DNA of 32,713 bases from Acidobacteria bacterium UBA2999 (lineage in GTDB: Bacteria; Acidobacteriota; Vicinamibacteria; Vicinamibacterales; UBA2999): assembly GCA_002346475.1 (NCBI GenBank), contig DDZV01000050.1:1-32713 (forward strand). The letters run 5' to 3'. Position 1 is the first letter of the stretch, and every line of letters starts with the position of its first letter. The notes under the pieces were generated by a model. The model searched no databases, was not told where the DNA came from, and saw only the letters and a program-made list of their open reading frames with translations. The translations under genes and the position numbers were made by a program. This document shows positions 16,873 through 25,338 of this stretch, in pieces.

Positions 16873-18197
16873 TTACGTCACATAGAATTCCGGATTCTGA
16901 AAAAAGTGAGCGAAGTCTTTTAGCTTCACTTCAAACTGCTCGCCTTGAAGAACTTCTATCAAAAATATATAAACTGAATCAGTTCTATACACGTAAACTT
17001 GATGATGCTGGCATTAATCCTGACACTGTAAAAACTTCAGGCAATGATCTCAATGCAATCCTAAATAAACTGCCTTTTACAACTAAGACAGAACTTGTCA
17101 CTGACCAAGAAGCCAACAAACCTTGGGGGACTACCCTCACAGAACCCATTGAGCATTACACACGACACCATCAAACTTCAGGGACTACCGGTAAACCTCT
17201 CAAATGGCTAGACACAAATGAGAGTTGGCAATGGGCTCTGGAATGTTGGAAAGCAGTGTACCGAGGAGCACATGTTGGATCTAAAGACCGTATTGTCTTT
17301 GCCTTTTCATTTGGTCCATTCTTTGGTTTCTGGACAGCTTTTGAGGCTGCAGGTCAAATTGGGGCGTACTGCGTGCCTGCTGGTGGTATGTCGAGCTCGC
17401 AACGGGTAGCACTCATTGAAGCAGTTAATGCAACCGTTATTTGTTGTACCCCAACGTACGCGTTAAGACTAGCGCAAGTGGGACATGAAGCTGGAGGTCA
17501 GCCACTTGCAAATGGAAGCGTCAAACTTCTGATTGTCGCAGGAGAACCTGGCGGTAGTATCCCAGCTACTAAACAACGTATTGAACAGGCTTGGGGTGCA
17601 CGTGTATTTGATCATCATGGCCTTACTGAAGTTGGACCGATTAGCTTTGAATGCTGGGATAACCCAGGCTTTCTACATTTAAATGAGCCTGAATACATCT
17701 GTGAAGTTTTAGATCCCAAGACACTTAAACCAGTAACTGATGGCGAAGCTGGGGAACTGGTTGTCACGAATCTCGGACGCACAGCAAACCCAGTCATTCG
17801 TTATCGAACAGGTGATATTGTTATACGACAATCAAAGATTTGCTCTTGTGGTCGGACACTTGCAAGACTTGAAGGCGGCGTTCTAGGACGCGCTGATGAT
17901 ATGCTGTCAATACGAGGTGTAAATGTTTACCCTACGGCCGTTGAGTCAATACTACGTCGCTTCAAGGAAATTATTGAATTTCGTTCAACCGTATCCTTTG
18001 ATGGTACTCTAGCCTTACTCTCAGTAGAAATAGAAATAATGCCAAGCACAGATTCTCGACAACTAGTTGGTCGAGTAGAACGTTCATTACGGGAGGGTCT
18101 CGGACTCACTGTGCCGGTCTTAATAGTTGAACCAGATTCACTGCCAAGATTTGAGATGAAAGCACACCGCTTTATCGTAGAAAATGGAAACCCCTAG
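16869..18197 (+). CDS. Phenylacetate-CoA ligase (PaaK)-family adenylate-forming enzyme
   Basis: 442 residues from GTG 16869, whose GTGA overlaps the previous stop; an in-frame TTG at 16845 is possible but less economical. The adenylate-binding loop is 'TSGTTGKPLKW', followed by 'FDHHGLTEVGPI' and 'RYRTGDIV', the A5 and A7 motifs of the PaaK family. A zinc-like Cys pair 'CSCGRT' and the C-terminal lid beginning 'GRADDMLSIRGVNVYPTAVE' complete a full-length PaaK-type enzyme. The reaction is acid + ATP + CoA giving acyl-CoA, or transfer of an adenylate to a carrier. Beside UbiC-like and 4HBT genes, 4-hydroxybenzoate or a relative is the obvious candidate substrate. No acyl carrier protein is encoded in the operon, which favours CoA. 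Confidence 0.85.
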   Translation: MITSHRIPDSEKSERSLLASLQTARLEELLSKIYKLNQFYTRKLDDAGINPDTVKTSGNDLNAILNKLPFTTKTELVTDQEANKPWGTTLTEPIEHYTRHHQTSGTTGKPLKWLDTNESWQWALECWKAVYRGAHVGSKDRIVFAFSFGPFFGFWTAFEAAGQIGAYCVPAGGMSSSQRVALIEAVNATVICCTPTYALRLAQVGHEAGGQPLANGSVKLLIVAGEPGGSIPATKQRIEQAWGARVFDHHGLTEVGPISFECWDNPGFLHLNEPEYICEVLDPKTLKPVTDGEAGELVVTNLGRTANPVIRYRTGDIVIRQSKICSCGRTLARLEGGVLGRADDMLSIRGVNVYPTAVESILRRFKEIIEFRSTVSFDGTLALLSVEIEIMPSTDSRQLVGRVERSLREGLGLTVPVLIVEPDSLPRFEMKAHRFIVENGNP

Positions 18198-19548
18198 CAT
18201 GAGCCCTTCCGATCAAATAAAACAGCAAAGCTCTCCTGATATTCCAGGCGTAGTAGTTATTGGCGGAGGACCAGCAGGTTCAACAGTTTCCACCTTACTT
18301 GCCCAACAAGGAATACCAGTGGTTCTTTTTGAACGAGAGAAATTCCCACGGTTCCACATCGGTGAAAGTCTAATTCCTGAAACTTACTGGGTACTGAAGC
18401 GCCTGAATATGCTTCCCAAAATGAAGGATAGCCAATTCATCAAAAAACATAGTGTCCAATTCGTAAACTCACGTGGAAAGGAATCAGCGCCTTTTTATTT
18501 TTCGGACAACAAGCCACACGAATGTTCGCAAACTTGGCAGGTTGTCAGAAGTGAATTCGACGAGATGATGCTCAACAACGCACGTGAACACGGCGTATGC
18601 GTCCAAGAGAATACCCGCGTAATGGATATTCTCTTTGAAAAGAGTCGCGCAGTTGGCGTGACTGTGCGCAATAAAGACGGCTCGCTTCGAAAAGTGCCTG
18701 CCAGAGTTGTGATTGATGCAAGCGGTCAGAACGGTCTCATTTCGAATCGCCTCAGACTGCGTGTTTGGGACCCAGTGCTTAACAAGGGCGCGATTTGGTC
18801 ATACTGGGAAAATGCGTACCGAGACAGTGGACGTGATGAAGGCACTACAGTTGTACTCCAAACATCTGACAAGAAAGGATGGTTCTGGTACATCCCTCAA
18901 CACGACAACGTAGTAAGTGTTGGAGTAGTAAAACCTTTTGAACAAATATTCAAAAATAAAACTAGTTTTGAACAAACTTACGCTGAAGAGGTTGAGCACT
19001 GTCCAGCAGTAAAAGAACGTATTCGCTCAGCTAGTCGTGTAACTGGCTATTTCGCAACAAAAGATTTCTCATACCGTGCGAAAACTGTTGCTGGAGATGG
19101 TTGGGTACTTATAGGGGATGCCTGGGGATTTCTCGACCCACTCTATTCTTCTGGCGTACTTCTCGCACTAAAGTCTGGCGAACTTGCAGCCGATGCAATC
19201 GCTGAAGGATTTCGTAAAAACGACACATCCGTCTCACAACTTGGCAGTTGGGGGCCAGCCTTTAATAAAGGCGTCGATCGGATGCGACGACTTGTATGTG
19301 AATACTATGATGGCTTTAGCTTTGGAAGATTTGTAAAGAAACACCCTGAACTCACTGGCACCGTAACAGACCTTCTTATAGGAGACTTATTTGACGACAA
19401 GGTGGATAAAGTTTGGGCTCCCCTTGAATCACTTTACCCACCAGACAAAAAACCGATCCCTTCATGGGACGCAAACATTAAAACGGAACAAAAGACCGAT
19501 AAATCCCCTGAACTTATTGTACCAAGCAACCTCTCTAGAAGAATTTAG
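18184..19548 (+). CDS. Flavin-dependent halogenase-like FAD oxidoreductase
   Basis: 454 residues from ATG 18184, overlapping the ligase gene by 14 bases; a second ATG at 18199 would avoid the overlap. FAD-binding signatures: GGGPAG (27-32), 'FPRFHIGESLIP' (54-65) and 'GDAWGFLDPLYSSGV' (311-325). Residues 233-238 read WFWYIP, matching the WxWxIP motif that marks flavin-dependent halogenases and keeps them from acting as monooxygenases; 'DPLYSSGV' also resembles the halogenase DPFFSSGV. Lys87/Lys88 are candidates for the catalytic Lys, unverified. Related reductases (geranylgeranyl reductase-like) share the FAD motifs but usually lack WxWxIP. Halogenation of the operon's phenolic product is the best guess; a flavin reductase would be supplied from elsewhere. 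Confidence 0.75.
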   Translation: METPSMSPSDQIKQQSSPDIPGVVVIGGGPAGSTVSTLLAQQGIPVVLFEREKFPRFHIGESLIPETYWVLKRLNMLPKMKDSQFIKKHSVQFVNSRGKESAPFYFSDNKPHECSQTWQVVRSEFDEMMLNNAREHGVCVQENTRVMDILFEKSRAVGVTVRNKDGSLRKVPARVVIDASGQNGLISNRLRLRVWDPVLNKGAIWSYWENAYRDSGRDEGTTVVLQTSDKKGWFWYIPQHDNVVSVGVVKPFEQIFKNKTSFEQTYAEEVEHCPAVKERIRSASRVTGYFATKDFSYRAKTVAGDGWVLIGDAWGFLDPLYSSGVLLALKSGELAADAIAEGFRKNDTSVSQLGSWGPAFNKGVDRMRRLVCEYYDGFSFGRFVKKHPELTGTVTDLLIGDLFDDKVDKVWAPLESLYPPDKKPIPSWDANIKTEQKTDKSPELIVPSNLSRRI

Positions 19549-19557
19549 GGACCGTTG

Positions 19558-20010
19558 TTAATGTGGTCGGTAAGCTAAAACCAAACCTGCTCCGACCGCT
19601 GCCATCAGAATACCTATATAAAAAATTGGTGATGGACTCTGCTGGGGTGGGTTGTACAAAGCTGCCACAAAAACACTCACTACAGGAGCACCTGCAAAAA
19701 CAAGCGGAGGCACAACGTTTGGTCGACCCCCATTGACCAAAGCAAGCACAATACCCAAGGCACCTAAGGCGCCAAGTGTGCCAGCGGCAATTGTGAACCC
19801 TACACCACTAGAAGTAAAAACATCCCAACTTCCTGCCCGCGCAATCATTCCACCAGGAATAGCAATTGCTACTAATAAGTAGGCCACGCCTACCATGAGA
19901 AACGCATGAATACCACTATTGCCGAGTGCAACCTGACCCTTATGTAGAGTTGGAATATATGTGCCCCAACTTAGCACTGTAAGTAGGACAAAAGGTAACC
20001 ACTTGCTCAT
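19558..20010 (-). CDS. Half-size DMT/EamA-like membrane protein
   Basis: 150 residues from ATG 20010, with GGAG in the bases just upstream. Five hydrophobic segments are visible (about 4-22, 35-55, 62-90 as two short ones, 95-112, 125-145), with the opening 'FVLLTVLSWGTYIPTLHKGQ' typical of drug/metabolite-superfamily halves (EamA, RhaT/GRP-like). Full-length DMT carriers have ten segments, so this would need to work as a dimer. It converges on the halogenase-like gene only nine bases away. Export or uptake of a small metabolite is possible, but the substrate is unknown. Confidence 0.65.
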   Translation of the reverse strand: MSKWLPFVLLTVLSWGTYIPTLHKGQVALGNSGIHAFLMVGVAYLLVAIAIPGGMIARAGSWDVFTSSGVGFTIAAGTLGALGALGIVLALVNGGRPNVVPPLVFAGAPVVSVFVAALYNPPQQSPSPIFYIGILMAAVGAGLVLAYRPH

Positions 20011-20072
20011 TGCTGTGCTCCTTTTCAGCTATGTTTCAACGGAAGAATTTAAAAAATATATGTACAGTAAAC

Positions 20073-20095
20073 GGGACGCCACACGTGGGCGTCCC
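20073..20095 (-). terminator. G+C-rich hairpin downstream of the small exported protein gene
   Basis: GGGACGCC (20073-20080) pairs with GGCGTCCC (20088-20095) around seven bases. Read on the minus strand it follows the gene at 20183-20578, and an AT-rich stretch with a T-run comes about 15 bases later. It is a probable terminator for that gene and isolates it from the DMT-like gene. Confidence 0.5.
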
Positions 20096-20182
20096 ATCTA
20101 AAGAATTTTAAAGAGAGACCGGCCTTCATCTATTCATGCTCTAGGCCAGGTGCTTAAATAAGTTTAACTAACTCTTGGCGTC

Positions 20183-20578
20183 TTATGCTGACACGTGTTT
20201 GATGTCAGCAGCCGAAATAGTCATCTTCCCATCTTCCTCGCTTACTTCTCCAGTAATTTCAACTGTATGACCAATATGGGGAACTACCTTGGCATTGTTA
20301 TCAGCAGCTAAATCTCCCGCAATGGTATAAATATTTCCATCAGAGGCAACTACAGCCATTGGCACGCCGTTACTAGCACATTTCTTTGCGCAATCTTTTA
20401 CATCGGCTGGCATCTTGTGATCAACGCCAGTGTTATTCTCCTTATCTTTCATGAAACACATAGCATCAACAACTTGTCCTGTAATTGTTGCTACATGATC
20501 ATCGGCCTTAACAACTGTAGGAGTCGACAACGTGATAATAAGAGCAACGGTAGCTACGACTGCCAATAATGCGCGCAT
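20183..20578 (-). CDS. Small exported protein with conserved cysteines, OB-like family
   Basis: 131 residues from ATG 20578 with GGGAG upstream. A signal peptide (LLAVVATVALIITLSTPTVVKA) is followed by a compact domain beginning 'ATITGQVVDAMCFMKDK' and ending 'GHTVEITGEVSEEDGKMTISAADI'. The two 'ITG-x-V' strands and the short length suggest an OB-fold-like beta barrel; three cysteines (CFM, CAKKC) could bind metal or form a disulfide. I know similar hypothetical proteins from Acidobacteriota but no established function. A clear -10 box and a pair of direct repeats stand in its upstream region, so expression is probably regulated. Confidence 0.7.
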   Translation of the reverse strand: MRALLAVVATVALIITLSTPTVVKADDHVATITGQVVDAMCFMKDKENNTGVDHKMPADVKDCAKKCASNGVPMAVVASDGNIYTIAGDLAADNNAKVVPHIGHTVEITGEVSEEDGKMTISAADIKHVSA

Positions 20579-20613
20579 CAAAATTCTCCCTTACAAAAGA
20601 ATACCTAAACCTA

Positions 20614-20643
20614 AAACCGTATAAATTTATTATAAACCGTATA
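20614..20643 (-). promoter_or_regulatory. Promoter with two 10-bp direct repeats around the -10 box
   Basis: AAACCGTATA occurs at 20614-20623 and again at 20634-20643, exactly 20 bases apart, about two helical turns. On the minus strand, which is the coding sense, the repeats read TATACGGTTT and lie on either side of a perfect TATAAT -10 (20634-20629). Transcription would start near 20622, inside the downstream copy. No good -35 is seen, which fits a promoter needing an activator or held by a repressor on the repeats. Confidence 0.5.
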
Positions 20644-20692
20644 GAACAACTTCTTCATAAAACCAAAATAATCTTTTAAAAACTAACAGAAA

Positions 20693-22114
20693 CTAGGCTG
20701 TTTGAAAGGCCCTTGCCCGAAAAAGGAAATCGATGAGATTGCCTTCGTGCGGTTGCAGCCAATTTAACTGTATCGTCCGGACAGGGCCAAGGTTGAGGCG
20801 ATCGATGTTAATTGCGTCTGTGAGACGGCCTCGAAAATCCTCATTAGAAGTAATTGCACTACAAACAAGAGTTGGCCCTATAGCATTAAGCATCTGTTCC
20901 TCAGGGCATTCCACAACTGCTCCAAAGGGAAACATATACTCCTTCCTCGCAATAGCAGCCTCTGGAGACTCACAGTGCACGATAGTTGGTAATAGGTACT
21001 CTGCACGACCGTCCTGAAGAAGCCGAGGCACATCTGGACGATGTTGCGCAGTTACGTCAGTGACACCAGGCGTTTTTAAATCAGCTTCAATAGCATTATT
21101 AACTGCTTCAGCAACCCCGGGCACAGTAAACGCTGCAAGACTTGCATCAGGATGATCATGCGGTAATGGCCGCACAGCAGCAAGACGTTCTGCGATGGCC
21201 GAAGCAATTTCTTTAGTATGACGACTGGCCCAAATACTTGAACAATTTATACAGCCTCTCCCACCACTTAAGAAAATACTGTCGACCATTACATCGAGGT
21301 ATTGTTCCCACTGATCCACAAGATCGTCCCCGATAATAATCTTTGAAAAACCAGGGCCGTGTGCTTGAATTCGTGAATCACCCTTATAACGTTCAACAGT
21401 TGCTTCACCGCCAAAGATCAAGTTTTTTCCACAAGCCTGTAAAACTCCAGCGCCCACATCCCCACCACCTGGGTATATTGAAATTGCCTCTGTAGGAATT
21501 CCAGCTTCAAAAAAGGCTGCAGCCATTCGGTACGGCGTCCATGGCTCTTGTGGGCCAGGTTTAAGGACTAACCCAATTTGGAGTGGAATAACTGGCAACC
21601 AGAGCGTATGCACGCCAGCTGTATTGGAAGGCAGTACGAGTCCTACAACAGGACTCTGGGCCTGGTAGCTAATCGGCACTTCACGTTCTATGCCCCAGCC
21701 ATCCGATAACACATTAAAATCTAGGCCCCTAGTTAGCGAAGTGAGAATCTTCCCCATTTCAGCCAACACGAAAGCGTTTTTTTTCATATTTGCCCGACAC
21801 ATATTTTCAGGCATTCCTGTACTAGCAGACTGGGCTGCTACAAATTCGTCAGGATTTTGTGTGCCATCTCCCATAGGCAATGTCTCAGTCATGTACAGCT
21901 CACCCGCCTTCTTAGTTCGGGCAATGAGATCGGAAATGGGAAATTCCCGAAGAACATCACGAGCTCGTTGGGCCTTGCGAATATCGCGCTGGATAAGCCC
22001 GCCATTCGCCCGACTTAACTTAGCGATTGGCTCACCTGTTGAAAAATGAGTAACTTCATCAGTTTCCAAGCTGGTATAGGGTTGTCCCCAACGAAGGATA
22101 GGAAGGGAAATCAT
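20693..22114 (-). CDS. Aldehyde dehydrogenase-fold enzyme, probably acyl-CoA reductase-like
   Basis: 473 residues from ATG 22114, chosen because AGGGG lies six bases upstream; the frame is open to 22147. The C-terminal catalytic region reads 'LSGGRGCINCSSIWASRH', with a Cys in the nucleophile region of the ALDH superfamily. The NAD-binding region has 'VVGLVLPSN'. The place of the general-base motif E-L-G-G-K is taken by A-H-G-P-G, so Glu is missing; loss of this Glu is seen in CoA-dependent acyl reductases (LuxC-like), which release aldehyde from a thioester or acyl enzyme instead of hydrolysing it. The ligase gene upstream (22193-23308) is in the same direction 78 bases away. Together they could reduce a carboxylic acid to an aldehyde. 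The substrate is not known. Confidence 0.75.
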   Translation of the reverse strand: MISLPILRWGQPYTSLETDEVTHFSTGEPIAKLSRANGGLIQRDIRKAQRARDVLREFPISDLIARTKKAGELYMTETLPMGDGTQNPDEFVAAQSASTGMPENMCRANMKKNAFVLAEMGKILTSLTRGLDFNVLSDGWGIEREVPISYQAQSPVVGLVLPSNTAGVHTLWLPVIPLQIGLVLKPGPQEPWTPYRMAAAFFEAGIPTEAISIYPGGGDVGAGVLQACGKNLIFGGEATVERYKGDSRIQAHGPGFSKIIIGDDLVDQWEQYLDVMVDSIFLSGGRGCINCSSIWASRHTKEIASAIAERLAAVRPLPHDHPDASLAAFTVPGVAEAVNNAIEADLKTPGVTDVTAQHRPDVPRLLQDGRAEYLLPTIVHCESPEAAIARKEYMFPFGAVVECPEEQMLNAIGPTLVCSAITSNEDFRGRLTDAINIDRLNLGPVRTIQLNWLQPHEGNLIDFLFRARAFQTA

Positions 22115-22192
22115 GAAAACCCCTAAAGAAAAGGAACAGAGGAACACTGTCCCCGTTCCATGATAGTTTTTTTAATCGTTAACTTCTGCAGG

Positions 22193-23308
22193 TTAGTACA
22201 CTCCGACAGTCGTTCCACTTGCAACACCATGAAACGGACGTACGCCACTCACACCATCCCACGGATACTTTCCGTACGGGCGTTCGCGCTCACCCTCGTC
22301 CCGTTCAAGAAATCCTGGCACAAACAATTCCTTGGTTAACGTCGTGAGGCGAACGCGACCAGTCTCACCGTAATCCACAACCTTGTCTGTATTATCAAAA
22401 TCCACAACCTCAATAACCGCTCTGGGCTGCGGGGCATAGTATGAAATTTTATAATTGTTATCTGGACTACTCGGTGCACTCGCTGCCAAACCCATTAAGG
22501 TGTTGCCATAAGTTGGAGTCATGTATGCCCCGTCCAACAGCTCTTCATGTGCAAATCTATTCCATTGTGGGGTAAATTCCGTTCCACCAGAAAATATACC
22601 TGTAATACCAACTTCACGGATGGTTGTCCCCATCTTCTCCAAGCGAAGTGCTAATGATTCTAGAAGTTTTGGCGTTGTAAACATGCATTGCACGTTATGC
22701 CCAGCCTTTAAGATCGTCACAGCTTGATCAATAACATGATCTTTGTAAGCCTCAAGATGCTCATGCCATCCACGCTTAATTAGCTTAACGACCCATCGTG
22801 GATCTAGGTCAACACAAAATGCAATTCCTCCACGGTACTGCGCAAGATGCTCGACCGAAAGACGAAGACGCCGTGGTCCAGATGGACCAAGCATGAGCCA
22901 ATTAGCACCTTTGGGAAAGTACTTGTCCGGAAGTGTCTCGCTAAATAACTCGTAGTCAGTGCGAAAATCTTCTAACGCAACGCGTGATTTCGGAGTACCA
23001 GTCGTGCCACCTGTTTCGAATACATATACTGGTTTACCGCTAAGACCCTTCGGTACCCAGCGCTGCACAGGTCCCCCACGGAGCCATTCGTCCTGAAACT
23101 CGTCAAATTTTTGAAGATCTCCAAAAGATTTGATTTCCTTTCGAGGATCCCATCCTGCCTTTTTAGCAAAATCGAGCCAAAAGGAACATCCGGATTCAGG
23201 ATTAAAATGCCATTGGACTACATCTTGCACATGGGCATCGAGGGCTTGCCTTGCAGCTAGCACATCAGCTTCAGATGCACTATCCTGCTCTGATAAAACT
23301 TCATGCAT
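22193..23308 (-). CDS. Short PaaK/LuxE-like acyl-adenylating ligase
   Basis: 371 residues from ATG 23308; a GTG at 23332 would add eight. The adenylate loop is 'ETGGTTGTPKSRV', and 'TPTYGNTLMG' takes the place of the usual Y-G-x-T/S-E motif. The protein ends soon after 'GETGRVRLTTLTKELFVPGF' and lacks the C-terminal lid domain of PaaK, so it is shorter than PaaK (about 430) and close to LuxE acyl-protein synthetases (about 370). LuxE activates a fatty acid for reduction by LuxC; the ALDH-fold gene directly downstream fits that partnership. No luxA/B-like genes are nearby, so bioluminescence is not implied. It diverges from the transporter pair at 23356 across 47 bases. Confidence 0.7.
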   Translation of the reverse strand: MHEVLSEQDSASEADVLAARQALDAHVQDVVQWHFNPESGCSFWLDFAKKAGWDPRKEIKSFGDLQKFDEFQDEWLRGGPVQRWVPKGLSGKPVYVFETGGTTGTPKSRVALEDFRTDYELFSETLPDKYFPKGANWLMLGPSGPRRLRLSVEHLAQYRGGIAFCVDLDPRWVVKLIKRGWHEHLEAYKDHVIDQAVTILKAGHNVQCMFTTPKLLESLALRLEKMGTTIREVGITGIFSGGTEFTPQWNRFAHEELLDGAYMTPTYGNTLMGLAASAPSSPDNNYKISYYAPQPRAVIEVVDFDNTDKVVDYGETGRVRLTTLTKELFVPGFLERDEGERERPYGKYPWDGVSGVRPFHGVASGTTVGVY

Positions 23309-23355
23309 GGCACGGTAGTATATAGCAACCACGTATTGAGTTGGAGACGATTCCT

Positions 23356-23583
23356 ATGGTACGGTCCACAAAAATGGCTGCTTTCTTTCTCGTAACACTA
23401 CTTTACGTGCTGCACCAAGACCTCTGGTTCTGGCAAGAAACTCGTCCACTAGTATTTGGTTTTCTACCCCCTGGGCTTTTCTATCATGCTGTTTACACAA
23501 TGCTTATATCGCTTGCTGTTTGGTGGCTTGTACGTGCACATTGGCCAGCACACTTAGAAAGTAAGACAGATGAACATAAGTGA
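23356..23583 (+). CDS. Small two-TM membrane protein (DUF3311-like) paired with a symporter
   Basis: 75 residues from ATG 23356, supported by GGAG at 23343-23346. Two hydrophobic segments are seen, about residues 6-20 and 38-58, with a charged C-terminal tail. DUF3311-type small proteins commonly precede sodium/solute symporter genes, as here (38 bases), and are thought to be accessory subunits. It can be confused with any short membrane protein, so the family is inferred mainly from size and position. Confidence 0.65.
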   Translation: MVRSTKMAAFFLVTLLYVLHQDLWFWQETRPLVFGFLPPGLFYHAVYTMLISLAVWWLVRAHWPAHLESKTDEHK

Positions 23584-23620
23584 TGTAACAGAAACATTAC
23601 TGTTTTTATAGGCTCCTATT

Positions 23621-25240
23621 ATGGTTCCAGCGATCGTTATTTTTGCTTATCTTGGACTTGTCCTATACATCGGCATCTCTGGTCGCCGTGCAGAACAGCA
23701 TGCAAATGCTGAAGGCTACTTCCTTGCGGGACGGGCACTTGGACCTACGGTTTTCCTCCTTTCGCTTGTGGGTACCAATATGACAGCCTTCTCCATCCTT
23801 GGTGCCTCTGGACATGCCTTCGCAAATGGTATCGTCACTTATGGATTAATGGCTTCATCCTCTGCCCTAGTAATACCAATTGGTCTTTTTGTGATTGGTA
23901 CGCGACTCTGGGCTCTCGGCCGTCGTCACGGTTTCATGACCCCTGTCCAGATCTTTCGTGACCGATGGAGCTGTGGACATATTGGCACCATTATCTTTGC
24001 TGTCCAAGCTGTGTTGCTTGTCCCCTACATCATCATAGCTGTCATGGGTGGAGGCACTACTCTTAGCGCAATAAGTAATGGTTTTGTACCGTTCTGGCTT
24101 GGCGGTGCAGTTGTATCTTTTGTAGTAATGGGCTATGTATTTTTTGGTGGGATGCGAGGAACAGCCCTCGTTAATGCATTTCAAACTACTCTGTTTCTTT
24201 TATTTGGAGCAATTGCAGTATCAGTAATTGCCGCTGGCATGGGCGGCTTCAGTCAAGCAATGGAATCTATGCTTGCTGATCCTTCTAAAGCTCCCCTACT
24301 AAGCCGTGAGCGAATCTCTCCTTGGTACTTTTTCAGTTATTCCTTTATTCCTCTTTCATCAATTGCCTTTCCTCATATTGCGATTTTTTGTTTAACAGCT
24401 AAGCGCCTCAATCATTTTAAAAAAACTGTCATTCTTTACCCAATCTGCATGTTAGCAATCTGGCTGCCGTCAGTTTTTCTTGGCGTAGTTGCTAACCAAG
24501 CCACAACAGTGCCAACGATACAGACTAAGTTGGAAGCAAGAGCAACACTTGAGGCCACTGGGCCCACACTAACCTCTGAAGAACAATCAAACCTTAGAGC
24601 TCAGGCCTCTGGGGACGATGTCATTCTTCGTCTTGTTGAGGGCTATGCGCCTCTTTGGTTAGCTGCTCTACTAGGCGCAGCTGTGATGGCTGCTGTAATG
24701 GCAAGCGACTCTCAAATCTTGGCGCTCTCAACAATGTTTACTCAAGATATATTTGCTTACTATGGTGGAACATTGCGTTTTGGGCAGACTGCACAGGTCC
24801 AAACTGGCAGGGCCTTTGTCGTCTTGCTAACACTCGCTGCTTACGCAATTGCACTTTGGATGCCACAATCAATCTTTGAAGTTGCTACCCAGTACGCTTT
24901 CGCTGGCTATTCAGCACTTTTCCCTTTACTTGTCGCAACGCTCTTTTGGAAAGCTAGCACTAAGTGGGGAGCGCTCGCCTGTACAGTCTGGACAGCTATG
25001 GCTGTGGCGGGGATAGCCACTCTCCAAACAATAGTGCCGGCACCACCTCCTGGTGAAGCCATTAGAATCTTATCGCTCGTGGGCACAGATATCATCACTC
25101 GCGGCTCGAGTGGAACACTGGTTTTTGGTATGTTGCCAGTTGTCCCGATGACATTAATTTCAGGCCTTCTAATGATCGTAGTGTCACTCGCAACACCTAA
25201 GGCTAAGCCTACGACAGAGGTGTTAGCTAAATATTTTTAA
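23621..25240 (+). CDS. Sodium:solute symporter (SSS) family transporter
   Basis: 539 residues from ATG 23621, highly hydrophobic with about 13 membrane segments. The family signature region near the N-terminus is present: 'EGYFLAGRALGPTVFLLSLVGTNMTAF', where the Asn/Thr/Ser cluster of TM1 helps form the sodium site. Family: uptake of sugars, amino acids, acetate/pyruvate, pantothenate or similar driven by sodium. The residue pattern does not let me choose a substrate. An insertion of about 40 residues between helices ('LEATGPTLTSEEQSNLRAQASG' region) is soluble. It forms an operon with the small membrane protein upstream and is not obviously tied to the amidase gene downstream. Confidence 0.85.
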   Translation: MVPAIVIFAYLGLVLYIGISGRRAEQHANAEGYFLAGRALGPTVFLLSLVGTNMTAFSILGASGHAFANGIVTYGLMASSSALVIPIGLFVIGTRLWALGRRHGFMTPVQIFRDRWSCGHIGTIIFAVQAVLLVPYIIIAVMGGGTTLSAISNGFVPFWLGGAVVSFVVMGYVFFGGMRGTALVNAFQTTLFLLFGAIAVSVIAAGMGGFSQAMESMLADPSKAPLLSRERISPWYFFSYSFIPLSSIAFPHIAIFCLTAKRLNHFKKTVILYPICMLAIWLPSVFLGVVANQATTVPTIQTKLEARATLEATGPTLTSEEQSNLRAQASGDDVILRLVEGYAPLWLAALLGAAVMAAVMASDSQILALSTMFTQDIFAYYGGTLRFGQTAQVQTGRAFVVLLTLAAYAIALWMPQSIFEVATQYAFAGYSALFPLLVATLFWKASTKWGALACTVWTAMAVAGIATLQTIVPAPPPGEAIRILSLVGTDIITRGSSGTLVFGMLPVVPMTLISGLLMIVVSLATPKAKPTTEVLAKYF

Positions 25241-25300
25241 ACAACTCTGCGCTGAATCAATACATCATGCGCCTCAAGCTAGTAGAAATACATAACTGCA

Positions 25301-25329
25301 TTGTCTAAACAAGTAATAGTTCATATTAT
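25301..25329 (+). promoter_or_regulatory. Candidate promoter giving a nearly leaderless amidase transcript
   Basis: TTGTCT (25301-25306), a 17-base spacer and TATTAT (25324-25329) make a reasonable sigma70-type promoter. Transcription would begin about 25335-25337, and the ATG is at 25339. No ribosome site precedes that ATG, which agrees with a leaderless mRNA. Confidence 0.4.
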
Positions 25330-25338
25330 GCGCAAGAA

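Noticed and set aside
20693..23308. Bioluminescence (lux) operon
   Set aside because: Only LuxC- and LuxE-like activities are suggested; no luciferase or LuxD-like gene is in the window.
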